From Clostridia bacterium (GTDB lineage Bacteria; Bacillota; Clostridia; Christensenellales; QALW01), in assembly GCA_017502165.1 (NCBI GenBank), contig JAFVVO010000041.1, forward strand, positions 1 to 41,685: DNA of 41,685 nucleotides, read 5' to 3'. The notes under the pieces were generated by a model, which saw only the letters and a list, made by a program, of their open reading frames with translations, searched no databases and had not been told where the DNA came from. The position numbers and the translations under genes were made by a program. Each line of letters starts with the position of its first letter. The first letter of the stretch is position 1. Of the stretch, positions 23,290-32,153 are shown piece by piece.

Positions 23290-24432
23290 TTAAATTACCT
23301 CAATATAACTTCCTAAATACTGGAATTTTTCTGCTTCGCCCTCAAGCTGACCTAAAAGTACCTGGAATTTAGGCGAATAAACAGACACGTCAATATCAAA
23401 ATAGAACATAAATTCAAAATCTTTTCCCGGAAGCGGGCGGCTTTCAAGCTTAATAACGTTAATGCCGTGGCAATTAAATTGGGAAAGCACGTTATAAAGT
23501 GCACCGGGTTTATGGGGTGTTACAATCATAAGGCTCGTTCTGTTTGCACCGGGATAAATCTCAAGATTTTTGCTGATGCAGATAAAGCGTGTGTAGTTAT
23601 TGTCAACGTTCTGAATAGCCTCGTCAGCAACGTCAAGATTATATAACTGAGCGCAAAGCTTTGAGGAAATAGCCGCAATATCGCTTCTTTCGGATTCTGC
23701 AACCATTTTTGCCGCCATAGCGGTGTTTTCACAAACTGTAACCTTAACGTTTTTAAGCTTAGATAAAAACTCACTGCATTGCTTAATAGCCTGCTCGTGA
23801 GAGAAAATTTCCTTAACGTTCCCAAATTTCGTACCCTTTTTAACTAAAAGAGCGTGGTTAACGTGGATTCTCGTACTGCGGACAATACTGAAATTATATT
23901 TTGCCAACAAGTCGTAAATACGGTTTACGGAGCCTGCATTACTGTTTTCAAGGGGAAGAATACCGTAATGGCAAAGACCGCTGTTAACTGCCTGGAAAAC
24001 GCCTTCCCAGGTGTTAGTAAACATAATTGAAGGATTGGAAAATAACTTTTCGCAGGCCTGCTGAGAATATGCGCCTTCAACGCCCTGGCAGGCAACGGAA
24101 GCATTTTCAGGAAAAACCTTCTCGGTAGAATTGATGGCGGCATCAATTTTTTCCGCATAAGAGCTTTTTACTCCTAAAAGCTTGCTCTGATATGCACGGC
24201 TTATGCCCATCATGGAAGAAAAGAAAATTTTGGCTTCTGCCTCATAATTCTCCCCTGCCTTTTCGGCAACCTTATTAAGAAGCTGTCTTTCTCTTGCTCT
24301 GTCTAAAACGGGAAGACCGTTCTCGCGCTTATATTCGGCAATTTCAGCCGCAACACTGAGGCGCTCCTTTAATAAGTCGATAAGCTGAGTGTCAATGGAA
24401 TCAATTTTGTTTCTGTACTCTTCAATTTTCAT
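23290..24432 (-). CDS. pheA: Bifunctional chorismate mutase / prephenate dehydratase
   Basis: 380 residues. The N-terminal chorismate mutase helices (1-85: YRNKIDSIDTQLIDLLKERL, then KREN and RARERQLL) are joined to prephenate dehydratase (about 108-280: CQGVEGAYSQQA, ILPLENSNAGSVNRIYDLL, NNYTRFICIS with the Thr-Arg-Phe motif). A C-terminal ACT domain follows (from about 295: KPGALYNVLSQF, then GINVIKLESRPLPGKDFEFMF), which in the family gives feedback inhibition by phenylalanine. It has a GGAGATG ribosome site and is 16 bases after aroA. Confidence 0.95.
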   Translation of the reverse strand: MKIEEYRNKIDSIDTQLIDLLKERLSVAAEIAEYKRENGLPVLDRARERQLLNKVAEKAGENYEAEAKIFFSSMMGISRAYQSKLLGVKSSYAEKIDAAINSTEKVFPENASVACQGVEGAYSQQACEKLFSNPSIMFTNTWEGVFQAVNSGLCHYGILPLENSNAGSVNRIYDLLAKYNFSIVRSTRIHVNHALLVKKGTKFGNVKEIFSHEQAIKQCSEFLSKLKNVKVTVCENTAMAAKMVAESERSDIAAISSKLCAQLYNLDVADEAIQNVDNNYTRFICISKNLEIYPGANRTSLMIVTPHKPGALYNVLSQFNCHGINVIKLESRPLPGKDFEFMFYFDIDVSVYSPKFQVLLGQLEGEAEKFQYLGSYIEVI

Positions 24433-24448
24433 AATGCATCTCCAAATT

Positions 24449-25699
24449 TTATTCTAAAACTAAATTTTCAAAATCTTCAAAGAAGGCGGGATAAGATTTT
24501 TGCACCGCTTCAGCGCAAAGAATGGTTACGTTTTCCTTGCAAATGCTTGCCGCAACGCTTGAAGCCATAACAATTCTGTGGTCGTTTACACTGTCAACCT
24601 GCCCACCCGATAAGCTACCGTTACCTTCAATAATAAATCCGTCGGCAGTTTTCTCAATATTACCGCCAAGATTTTTAATCATCTGATAAACGCTTTCAAT
24701 TCTGTCGCTTTCCTTTAGCCGAAGTCTTCCTGCACCCGAAATCACCGTTTTTCCCTCCGCACCGCAAGCAAGCACTGCAACAATCGGCACTAAATCGGGA
24801 ATTTGCTCTGCGCAGATTTCAGCTCCGTGCATTTTTGAAGTCTTAACAAAAAGCGAATTGCTTTTTTGCAAAACCTCAGCGCCCATTTTTTTCAAGATTT
24901 CAACAATTTCCTTGTCGCCCTGCAGAGAGCCTTCGTCAACGTTTGTAATTTCAACGCCCTTTTGCGAAAAAGCACCGAGAACCGCAAAGAAAGCAGCGTT
25001 TGACCAATCTCCCTCGGCAGAAATTTCTCTTGGGCTAACGTAGGTCTGATTTCCCTTGATAAAGAAAGCGTTATCCTCTTCAATAACCGAAATACCGAAG
25101 CTTCTGACCGCATCAAGAGTCATTTTTATGTATGGATAGGACTCCATTTTATCGGTAATTCTGATTACGCTGTCGCCCTCAAGAAGCGGAAGCGCAAAAA
25201 TAAGTCCGCTGATAAACTGTGAGCTTACTTTACCGGAAATGGCAAATTCGCCTGCTGTAAGTCTTCCTGAGCAGGAAAGCGGAAACTTTCCTTCAGCCGA
25301 AAGACAAGCACCGTGCTCAACGAGTAATTCATATAAAGGTGAAAGAGGTCTCTGTGCGAGACGCTCCGCACCGGTAAAGCTTACGCTTTCACCTACTGCG
25401 CAAGCAACGGGAACTAAAAATCTGTACGTCGAGCCGCTTTCGTTTAAGTTAAGCACGTTCCCCGCCGTTGCCTTTTTATACGGAACAACCGTAATGGTTT
25501 CGCAATCAATAAAAATATCCGCAAGATAACCGTTCAGGCAGGCAACCGTAGCCATAATGTCCTTAGAAAAGGTAACGTCACGAATAACCGTCTTTTTATC
25601 GGCAAGTGCTGCGCAAATAAGCAATCTGTGAACGTGTGATTTCGACGAAATTGCCTTAACGCTGCCCCATCTTGAGCCGCAAGCAACTATCCTTTGCAT
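24449..25699 (-). CDS. aroA: EPSP synthase (3-phosphoshikimate 1-carboxyvinyltransferase)
   Basis: 416 residues. ISSKSHVHRLLICAALA near residue 18 is the phosphate/PEP-binding SKSxxxR motif. LNESGSTYRFLVPVA (about 84) corresponds to the usual NAGT region, here with ESGS in place of NAGT. LAQRPLSPLYELL, EGDWSNAAFF and RLRLKESDRIES follow; VDSVNDHRIVMAS is near the end. It joins PEP to shikimate-3-phosphate. The start overlaps the aroB stop by one base (TAATG). The ESGS variant would be expected to alter the PEP site; whether this reflects a particular class I cannot tell by eye. Confidence 0.94.
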   Translation of the reverse strand: MQRIVACGSRWGSVKAISSKSHVHRLLICAALADKKTVIRDVTFSKDIMATVACLNGYLADIFIDCETITVVPYKKATAGNVLNLNESGSTYRFLVPVACAVGESVSFTGAERLAQRPLSPLYELLVEHGACLSAEGKFPLSCSGRLTAGEFAISGKVSSQFISGLIFALPLLEGDSVIRITDKMESYPYIKMTLDAVRSFGISVIEEDNAFFIKGNQTYVSPREISAEGDWSNAAFFAVLGAFSQKGVEITNVDEGSLQGDKEIVEILKKMGAEVLQKSNSLFVKTSKMHGAEICAEQIPDLVPIVAVLACGAEGKTVISGAGRLRLKESDRIESVYQMIKNLGGNIEKTADGFIIEGNGSLSGGQVDSVNDHRIVMASSVAASICKENVTILCAEAVQKSYPAFFEDFENLVLE

Positions 25700-26736
25700 T
25701 ATTTTACACCTAAATCAATAAGCCTTCTGATTGAATCAAAATCAAGCTTAAGGATTTGCGCCTCTCCTATTTCTTTAACACAAATAACGTTTACGCCGTC
25801 CGAAACACGCTTTTTGTCTCTTGAAATCTTATCTAATAAGCTCTCCGTATCAAAATCGCATTTTGTTGAAAGTGAAAATTTATTCAAAATGTTTTCAAGT
25901 CTTTCAACTGTTTTTTCAGGTGCAGAAATGCCTTTCGTTACGATTTTCATACCTATTGCAACGCACTGACCGTGGGAAAGCTCAAAATTACTTAAAGCCT
26001 CAACCGCATGGCCTATCGTGTGGCCGAAGTTCAGAATTTGCCTTAAGCCCGTTTCAAACTCGTCTTCTGCAACGATATCGCGCTTAATGCAAACGCATCT
26101 TTCAATCATTTCCTCTCGGCTGATTGAATCCTTCTCTAAGCGTTCAAGCAGCTCGGCGTCCTTAATAAAAGCGTATTTGATTACCTCTGCCATACCGCAA
26201 GAGTAGATTTCATCGGAAAGCGTATCGAGAGTTTTCGTGTCACAAATAACGATTGAAGGCTGCCAGAAGGCTCCAAACAGGTTTTTACCTGCAGGAAGAT
26301 CAACTGCCGTTTTACCTCCTACGGAAGAATCAACTGCCGCTAAAAGCGTGGTAGGAATCTGTATAAAACGAATTCCGCGCATATACGTTGCGGCACAGAA
26401 TCCGCACAAATCACCTACAACACCGCCGCCTAATGCAATCAAAACATCATTTCTCGTAAACTGCATTTGTGCAAGAGTGTTAACGATATTTATTAAGTTT
26501 TCGCAATTTTTGCTTTCTTCGCCGTTTTTAATTACGATTTTTTCTACTGAAAATCCTGCGTCAACGAAGCTACGCACACATTTTTCGCCGTAATGACCGT
26601 CAACAATGTCGTCGGTAATTATGCAAACACGAAACAAGCCAAATCTCTCTTTAACGATTTTACCTGCTTCAAGCAAAAGATTTTCACCAATTAAAACGTC
26701 GTAGGCTTTAGAAGCATCAACTGTTACGGTTTTCAA
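25699..26736 (-). CDS. aroB: 3-dehydroquinate synthase
   Basis: 345 residues. GEESKNCENL (about 74), the NAD-binding ALGGGVVGDLCGFCAATYMRG stretch (about 101), PTTLLAAVDSSVGGKTAVDLP (starting about 128), NLFGAFWQP and the zinc ligands in LNFGHTIGHAVE (about 237) are diagnostic. It converts DAHP to 3-dehydroquinate. The start codon is TTG, overlapping the tyrA stop (TTGA), with AGGAG 12 bases upstream. Confidence 0.96.
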   Translation of the reverse strand: MKTVTVDASKAYDVLIGENLLLEAGKIVKERFGLFRVCIITDDIVDGHYGEKCVRSFVDAGFSVEKIVIKNGEESKNCENLINIVNTLAQMQFTRNDVLIALGGGVVGDLCGFCAATYMRGIRFIQIPTTLLAAVDSSVGGKTAVDLPAGKNLFGAFWQPSIVICDTKTLDTLSDEIYSCGMAEVIKYAFIKDAELLERLEKDSISREEMIERCVCIKRDIVAEDEFETGLRQILNFGHTIGHAVEALSNFELSHGQCVAIGMKIVTKGISAPEKTVERLENILNKFSLSTKCDFDTESLLDKISRDKKRVSDGVNVICVKEIGEAQILKLDFDSIRRLIDLGVK

Positions 26737-27566
26737 TTATCAATTAACTCCTTCCGCTCTTTACCCTCTTTAAGTAAAGCGGTTAATTTTTCTTTATCTT
26801 CATCCTTAAGAGCCTGACTGTATTTTTTAAGCTCGTTAATTATATTATCGATTTCATCGGCTAAAAACTCTTTATTTTCCATAAAAAGCTCTGCCCACAT
26901 ATTCTCGTTAAGATATGCCACCCTGGTTAAGTCCTTATAACTTCCTGCCGAAAAGCCCTTATGAACTATTGCCTGAGGGCTTTTAACGTAGGCATTTGAA
27001 ACAACGTGAGCAAGCTGAGAGGTAAAAGCAATATTTTTATCGTGAGTTTTTGCATCCGTTACGGTAACACTGCCAAACCCAATGCTCTTGAAAAATGCCG
27101 TAACACCGGATAAAAGAGAAATATCCTCCGTGTTTTCAGGCACAAGAATCATTGAAGCACCCTTAAACATCGTAGCCTTTGAATATTTAATGCCTGACTT
27201 ATGATAGCCTGCCATAGGATGACCGCCAATAAATGTAAAACCGTTTTCCCTTGCAACATCAAAGCAACGCTGACAAACTGCTTCCTTAACGCCGCAGCAA
27301 TCAATTACAATGGAATCCTTTTTTAATTTTTTAGCGTTTTCCTCAATCCATTCAACTGCCTTTTCGGGATAAACGGAAACGAAAACGTAATCACACAGAG
27401 AAACTTCTTCGTCAGTTAATTCCCCATCGATTATTTCCATAAACTCGGCAAAGGAAAGCGTATCCTTGTTAATATCAAAGGCATAAACCGAATGGTCCGT
27501 ATAAGCCTTAACCGCCTTTGCAAAGGAAGCGCCAATCAGGCCTAATCCAACGATACCGATTCTCAT
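26733..27566 (-). CDS. tyrA: Prephenate dehydrogenase
   Basis: 277 residues. The NAD(P) motif GLGLIGASFAKAV is near residue 7; IDCCGVKEAV (about 88), GGHPMAGYHKSGIKYS (about 113) and the helical dimerisation domain follow. SQLAHVVSNAYVK near 187 holds the conserved His. It makes 4-hydroxyphenylpyruvate for tyrosine. No C-terminal ACT domain is present. It overlaps aroF by four bases (ATGA). Confidence 0.94.
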   Translation of the reverse strand: MRIGIVGLGLIGASFAKAVKAYTDHSVYAFDINKDTLSFAEFMEIIDGELTDEEVSLCDYVFVSVYPEKAVEWIEENAKKLKKDSIVIDCCGVKEAVCQRCFDVARENGFTFIGGHPMAGYHKSGIKYSKATMFKGASMILVPENTEDISLLSGVTAFFKSIGFGSVTVTDAKTHDKNIAFTSQLAHVVSNAYVKSPQAIVHKGFSAGSYKDLTRVAYLNENMWAELFMENKEFLADEIDNIINELKKYSQALKDEDKEKLTALLKEGKERKELIDN

Positions 27567-28564
27567 TTTATTGCCTCTCTGACGGTGTTAACTGCTTTTG
27601 CAACGTCGTCAAACTGATCGGGAGTAAGTGACTGTGCGCCGTCGCAAAGAGCCTTTTGAGGATTGTTATGAACCTCTATCATCAAGCCGTCAGCTCCTGC
27701 GGCTGCGGCAGAAAGTGCCATAGGCTTAACTAAACGTGCAAGACCGCTGGCGTGGCTGGGGTCAACAACAACGGGAAGATGCGTAAGCTCGTGAAGCATC
27801 GGCACGGCAGAAACGTCAAGCGTATTTCTCGTGTACGTTTCAAAGGTACGGATACCGCGCTCGCAAAGAATAATCTTCTCATTGCCACCTGCCATAATGT
27901 ATTCAGCACTCATCAAAAGCTCTTTAAGGTTGTTTGCAAGACCGCGCTTTAACAAAATAGGCTTATTCGTGCGGCCAAGCTCCTTAAGAAGCTCAAAGTT
28001 CTGCATATTTCTTGCACCAACCTGAATAATATCAACGTCCTCAAAAAGAGGAAGATGCTTGGTGCTCATAATTTCAGTAACTATCGGCATACCCGTTTCG
28101 CGCTTTGCAAGCATTAAAAGCTCAAGGCCCGTAGCCTGCAAGCCCTGGAAATCGTATGGAGAAGTTCTGGGCTTAAATGCGCCGCCGCGCAAAAATGCCG
28201 CGCCTGCAGCTTTAACGCGCTTTGCAACCTCTAAAATCTGCTCTTCCGATTCAACCGAGCAAGGACCTGCTATAAAACAGAAATTACCTCCGCCGATTTT
28301 GTTGCCGTTAACCTCAATAACCGTGTCATCGGGATGAAATTTTCTGTTGGCGTTTTTGAAGGGCTCGCTGATGCGCTTAACCTTTTCAATAATTTCAAGA
28401 TTTTCAAGCAATTCAATGTCAATCTTAGAAGTATCGCCTACAAGACCTAAAACGGTGGAATATTCACCGTTGGAAATATGTGTGGAAACACCTTGGGTGT
28501 TAAGCCATTGAATTAAATTTTCAACCTGTTTTTCAGAAGTACCTTGTTTAATAACCGCAATCAT
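27563..28564 (-). CDS. aroF: DAHP synthase, type I-beta (AroF/AroG-like)
   Basis: 333 residues. The N-terminal about 70 residues form a ferredoxin-like domain ([18 protein letters not shown]), as in the Thermotoga-type enzyme, where it mediates feedback control. The catalytic barrel has [18 protein letters not shown] (about 95), [18 protein letters not shown] (about 123), [12 protein letters not shown] (about 186) and VVDPSHASG (about 267). It commits PEP and erythrose-4-phosphate to the shikimate pathway and is the first gene of the operon. Confidence 0.96.
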   Translation of the reverse strand: MIAVIKQGTSEKQVENLIQWLNTQGVSTHISNGEYSTVLGLVGDTSKIDIELLENLEIIEKVKRISEPFKNANRKFHPDDTVIEVNGNKIGGGNFCFIAGPCSVESEEQILEVAKRVKAAGAAFLRGGAFKPRTSPYDFQGLQATGLELLMLAKRETGMPIVTEIMSTKHLPLFEDVDIIQVGARNMQNFELLKELGRTNKPILLKRGLANNLKELLMSAEYIMAGGNEKIILCERGIRTFETYTRNTLDVSAVPMLHELTHLPVVVDPSHASGLARLVKPMALSAAAAGADGLMIEVHNNPQKALCDGAQSLTPDQFDDVAKAVNTVREAIK

Positions 28565-28599
28565 TTTTTTCGCCTCTTAAATAAATATATTATTATATA

Positions 28600-28627
28600 A
28601 TTCTACTCTTTTTTATAGATTAGTCAA
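28600..28627 (-). promoter_or_regulatory. Promoter of the aromatic amino-acid operon
   Basis: On the minus strand, TTGACT (28622-28627), 16 bases, TAGAAT (28600-28605). The remaining leader is only about 30 bases, too short for a T-box or other riboswitch, so regulation is more likely by feedback on AroF and PheA or by a repressor. Confidence 0.7.
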
Positions 28628-28648
28628 ATATTTTATTACATTTTTAAC

Positions 28649-28676
28649 AAAAAAACACGGTCAAAACGACCGTGTT
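28649..28676 (-). terminator. Terminator of the SmsCB-like operon
   Basis: On the minus strand, AACACGGTC and GACCGTGTT (28668-28676 and 28654-28662) form a perfect 9-bp stem around GTTTT, followed by a run of seven T (28649-28655). Confidence 0.92.
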
Positions 28677-28683
28677 AAAAAAA

Positions 28684-29601
28684 TTATTTTAAGAAACCGC
28701 TTATAATTTGCTCTTCGGCTTCCTTTTCACTTAATCCCAGCGTCATAAGCTTAATAATTTGCTCACCTGCAATTTTACCGATAGCCGCCTCGTGAATAAG
28801 GCTCGCTTCAACGTGTGCCGCAGTAATTTCAGGCACCGCCTTAACGACGGCAGAATCCATAATAATTGCGTCACATTCCGTGTGTCCGCTGCAGCGGTTA
28901 TTGCCCTTTATGTTAGACAAAAACAGCTGCTTTGAATTATCCTTTGCAACGGAGCGGGAAACTACGTGAGCAGAGGAATTTTCACCGTTTAATTCCACGT
29001 CAAAATTAGTTTCTGCGTACTGGTTTCCGTGAGTCATCAGCTTTTCCTTTACAATTAAGGTTGCGTCCTCGTCCAATTTTGCAAAGGTTTTTCTGTCGGT
29101 AGAGTTTATTCCCTTAATCTGAGCGGTTTCCATTTCCATATATCCGCCCTTTTCAATATAAATCTCCGTAGTGGGATTCATTACGTTCTCACCTTTTCCG
29201 TCACCCTGGCCGTAATGCTTTTCAATATATTTGATTCTCGCATTTTTACCAACGAAAAATCTGTGAATACCGTCGTGCTGACTCTTTTCGTCACCGCCGT
29301 TATGAATACCGCAGCCTGCAACAATAGTAACGTCGCAGTCCTCACCGATATGGAAATCGTTATAAACAAGGTCTACCATACCCGTTTTGCTTAAAATGAC
29401 CGGCATATGCAGGCTTTCGTTTTTAGTTCCCGGCTTAATAAAAATATCAATGCCTTGACCGCCCTCTTTGGTTACAATATCAATATTTTCCGTGGTATTT
29501 CTGCCTGCGGCTTCCCCATCTATTCTGAAGTTAAAAGCGCCTTGAGGAATTTCGTGAATCCCTGCAATTTGCTCAAGCAAATCTAACTGAATTTTGTTCA
29601 T
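28684..29601 (-). CDS. SufB/SufD-family Fe-S scaffold protein (SmsB-like)
   Basis: 305 residues, much shorter than SufB (about 470). It contains the SufBD beta-helix core: GIHNGGDEKSQHDGIHRFFV, then NRCSGHTECDAIIMD (about 232) and HVEASLIHEAAIGKIAGEQ (about 262), where the Glu after LIH matches the SufB glutamate that works with the conserved Cys. It pairs with SufC to assemble Fe-S clusters. No sufS, sufU, sufE or second SufBD gene is adjacent, so this resembles the minimal SUF-like (SMS) system described in anaerobes. I chose the ATG at 29601 for its AAGGAG site. Confidence 0.88.
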   Translation of the reverse strand: MNKIQLDLLEQIAGIHEIPQGAFNFRIDGEAAGRNTTENIDIVTKEGGQGIDIFIKPGTKNESLHMPVILSKTGMVDLVYNDFHIGEDCDVTIVAGCGIHNGGDEKSQHDGIHRFFVGKNARIKYIEKHYGQGDGKGENVMNPTTEIYIEKGGYMEMETAQIKGINSTDRKTFAKLDEDATLIVKEKLMTHGNQYAETNFDVELNGENSSAHVVSRSVAKDNSKQLFLSNIKGNNRCSGHTECDAIIMDSAVVKAVPEITAAHVEASLIHEAAIGKIAGEQIIKLMTLGLSEKEAEEQIISGFLK

Positions 29602-29611
29602 ATTCTTCTCC

Positions 29612-30340
29612 TTAAAGCTTGTCAATCAAGGTTTTGCAGGCAATTTGCTTACTGCTTAAAAGTCCGGGTAAAATATCCTTTTTAACGCCGAAATCAGCAA
29701 CTCTGCCATCTGCAACAACTAAAATTTTGTCAGCAATATCTAAAATTCTCTCCTGGTGTGAAATAATCAGAATTGTACCCTTAATTTTCTTGTGCATATT
29801 TTCGAAAACCTGAATTAAGTTATTGAAGGACCAAAGGTCAATACCTGCCTCAGGCTCGTCAAAAACGGAAAACTTAGTTCCACGTGCAATAATCATAGCA
29901 ATTTCAATTCGCTTTAATTCACCGCCCGAAAGACTTGCGTTTACCTCGCGGTTAATATAATCTCTTGCGCAAAGACCTACTTCTGAAAGATATTCGCAGG
30001 CCTCAGAAATTTTAAGATTTTTACCTGCCGCAAGGCAAATAAGATCCTTAACCGTTATGCCCTTAAAGCGAACGGGCTGCTGAAACGCAAAGCTGATGCC
30101 CATTTTTGCTCTTTCGGTAATGGAAAGCTCTGTAATATCTACCCCGTCAAGCAAAATTTTACCGCTTGTAGGCGCATAAATACCTGCTATAATTTTAGCA
30201 AGGGTACTTTTACCTCCGCCGTTTGGACCGGTAACCGCCACAAATCTGTCGTTGATTTTAACGGAAATATCCTTTAATATTGCCTTATCAACGTTATTTT
30301 CATCTTTTACAACGTACGAAACGTTTTGTAATTCAAGCAT
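29612..30340 (-). CDS. sufC: Fe-S assembly ATPase SufC (SmsC-like)
   Basis: 242 residues. ABC ATPase with Walker A GPNGGGKSTLAK (about 39), Q-loop FAFQQPVRFKG, signature LSGGELKRIEIA (about 136), Walker B FSVFDEPEAGIDLWS and H-loop ISHQER. The PEAGID and QQPVRF stretches are typical of SufC rather than of transporters. It provides ATP hydrolysis for Fe-S cluster assembly on the SufB-type partner 10 bases downstream. I chose the ATG at 30340 with GGAGG; the longer frame has none. Confidence 0.93.
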   Translation of the reverse strand: MLELQNVSYVVKDENNVDKAILKDISVKINDRFVAVTGPNGGGKSTLAKIIAGIYAPTSGKILLDGVDITELSITERAKMGISFAFQQPVRFKGITVKDLICLAAGKNLKISEACEYLSEVGLCARDYINREVNASLSGGELKRIEIAMIIARGTKFSVFDEPEAGIDLWSFNNLIQVFENMHKKIKGTILIISHQERILDIADKILVVADGRVADFGVKKDILPGLLSSKQIACKTLIDKL

Positions 30341-30355
30341 TGTTTGTCCTCCGAA

Positions 30356-30388
30356 AATGTGCAAGCACAATAAATCAAGCACATTATA
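30356..30388 (-). promoter_or_regulatory. sufC promoter -10 with overlapping inverted repeat
   Basis: On the minus strand, TGTTATAAT (TATAAT at 30383-30388, extended -10) has no clear -35. The inverted repeat AATGTGC (30379-30385) and GCACATT (30356-30362) straddles the predicted start point with a 16-base centre and touches the -10. It could be a repressor operator or a leader hairpin. Confidence 0.5.
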
Positions 30389-30417
30389 ACACATTTTTTA
30401 ATTTTGCACCATAAAAA

Positions 30418-32088
30418 TTAGTTTATTGTTTCAATTTGTTCTTTAATTTTTTGAATTGCCTTGCGGGTAATGGTGACCTTTGCCTCTAATGCGTCCACAG
30501 AGCACAATTCTTCAAACTTATTTCCACATAAAAAAGGTGCCTTTTCCAAGATTTCAAGCGTATCAAAGGCGTTGGAAATCTCTTCCTCGCCTATTTTAAC
30601 CATTTGCTCTAAAACAAACTTCTTCTTAAAATCAAGATCCATTGTTTTGGAAGCATAAAGACGTCTGTACCACCGCTTTGCGTTTGCGCTTGTTACTAAA
30701 GAATTAACTGCAAACAAGCAAATATACATAAGCTCCTTTGCATTTTTATTATCGATATGGCTTAAAATTGCCGATGCTCGCATAAAGCAATCCGCCGCTT
30801 TTAAGTTACAATCGGTTTCATAGGTAATATCTTTTTGCGCAAAGGGAAAATCGTAAATTTCACTGTCAGTTAAGGGATATGCAGGGCCAAACATTAAAGG
30901 ACCTGAGATATCGGCTTTATTTATAATTAAATAGTTGGCAGCGTCGGAAAGCTTCTTGAAAACCATAACGATTTTCTCGATATTTTCGTTACCGAAATGC
31001 TCTCCCGCAAGCTGTTGAAGATAAATTCCCCCGTCAAGCGCTTCAAAATAAAGCTGTCCCTTTGTAAACTCCGCAACAATAGAAGGAATAAAGCCGTATT
31101 TGCCCGATTCAACGGTAGCGGCAACGTCAAAATCCTTCAATGCTTCGTTACGAAGAAGCCATTGCATCATAGCGGGAATATACGGAATAGAGCCAAATTC
31201 ATTAGTTCTGCCGGCAGAAAAGGTTATAGCCATAACGTTTATTCCCTGTTCCCTGCAGAATGCATAAATTTGCTCAAAATACTGGCTTGCGCTTGGTTGA
31301 ATAAGCGAGCCGCTTTTAGTAATACACTTAACTCCGTCCTTTTCGATAAGCTGGTTAGCGTCAAAGGGAACCAGCACGGTAGCATTTTGGGGTAAGCCTG
31401 CAAGAATTTCCTTTTGAGCTTCAAAATTACCGCTCCAGAATTCCGTAGAATAAATCACGTTCTTTCCCTTAAAGGAAATCAAATCTTTCTCAGTAGGCTC
31501 TTCTTGAAGAATAATTCCGTCAAACTCATCAAAGGGCAAGCCTTCATTATCAATTAAAAACATAAACGTCTTAAAGCCGTATTCCTTGGCAGTTTTAACG
31601 AATTCTTTTTCGTAAGAATCAAAAATAATGCCGTTGTAACCAAAGTGAAGAAGCTTTAAGATATACTCGTCAAAATTGTCAAATTCACCCAAATAAACAA
31701 GTCGGTCCCGAACTCTTTGGGTTAAGTTAAAATCCTTTTTTTCTAAGCAGGGCTGACCGCACAGATTCATTAAATCCTCACAATAGAAAAGACCTTGTGC
31801 AAGTAAAAACGTTTCCTTTGCGCTTATTTTTACTTCATTTTCAGAAACAGAAATTCTGAAGGAATACTCCCCCTCGCAAAGCGCAAACGTAATGCGTTTA
31901 TCAGTTGAATTTCCGAGCTTCAAATCGAATGAATCGGAAAAATATTCAGAGAAATCCTCGCAGGCGGCCTTGAGCACCTTGTCAGCAAAATCAGGCAGAA
32001 CAACTGACCAGCTATCATCAAAATAAACTGCGTTTGTTTTGCGTGCAAGATTTTCATTTTTTCTGTAGGAATGAATTTTATCGAACAT
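30418..32088 (-). CDS. Cytosolic glycoside-hydrolase-like protein with GH20-N-type domain
   Basis: 556 residues, no signal peptide. Residues 30-110 look like the alpha/beta domain that precedes the barrel in hexosaminidases and glucuronidases (VVLPDFADKVLKAACEDFSE, then ISAKETFLLAQGLFYCEDLM). From about 125 a TIM-barrel-like region begins (RDRLVYLGEF, FGYNGIIFDSYEKEF, YGFKTFMFLI). The C-terminal third is helical. I cannot identify a catalytic acid pair or a named GH family, so activity and substrate are open. The start at 32088 has GAGG before it. It follows the CapA-like gene after a terminator hairpin. Confidence 0.7.
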   Translation of the reverse strand: MFDKIHSYRKNENLARKTNAVYFDDSWSVVLPDFADKVLKAACEDFSEYFSDSFDLKLGNSTDKRITFALCEGEYSFRISVSENEVKISAKETFLLAQGLFYCEDLMNLCGQPCLEKKDFNLTQRVRDRLVYLGEFDNFDEYILKLLHFGYNGIIFDSYEKEFVKTAKEYGFKTFMFLIDNEGLPFDEFDGIILQEEPTEKDLISFKGKNVIYSTEFWSGNFEAQKEILAGLPQNATVLVPFDANQLIEKDGVKCITKSGSLIQPSASQYFEQIYAFCREQGINVMAITFSAGRTNEFGSIPYIPAMMQWLLRNEALKDFDVAATVESGKYGFIPSIVAEFTKGQLYFEALDGGIYLQQLAGEHFGNENIEKIVMVFKKLSDAANYLIINKADISGPLMFGPAYPLTDSEIYDFPFAQKDITYETDCNLKAADCFMRASAILSHIDNKNAKELMYICLFAVNSLVTSANAKRWYRRLYASKTMDLDFKKKFVLEQMVKIGEEEISNAFDTLEILEKAPFLCGNKFEELCSVDALEAKVTITRKAIQKIKEQIETIN

Positions 32089-32120
32089 GGTAAACCTCGA
32101 ATTTAAATTGTAAACGTAAT

Positions 32121-32147
32121 AAACAAGCCACCGCAACGGTGGCTTTT
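32121..32147 (-). terminator. Hairpin between CapA-like and GH-like genes
   Basis: AAGCCACCG (32125-32133) pairs with CGGTGGCTT (32137-32145) around three bases. On the minus strand it is followed by TTGTTTATT, an imperfect U-tract. Likely a partial terminator of the CapA-like transcript. Confidence 0.65.
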
Positions 32148-32153
32148 GTTATT

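Noticed and set aside
28565-28599. T-box or other riboswitch before aroF
   Set aside because: Only about 30 bases of leader remain after the -10 box; no room for a specifier stem or antiterminator.
30997-31395. 132-codon open frame antisense to the GH-like gene
   Set aside because: No ribosome site, low-complexity basic composition, and the opposite strand holds a coherent long protein.
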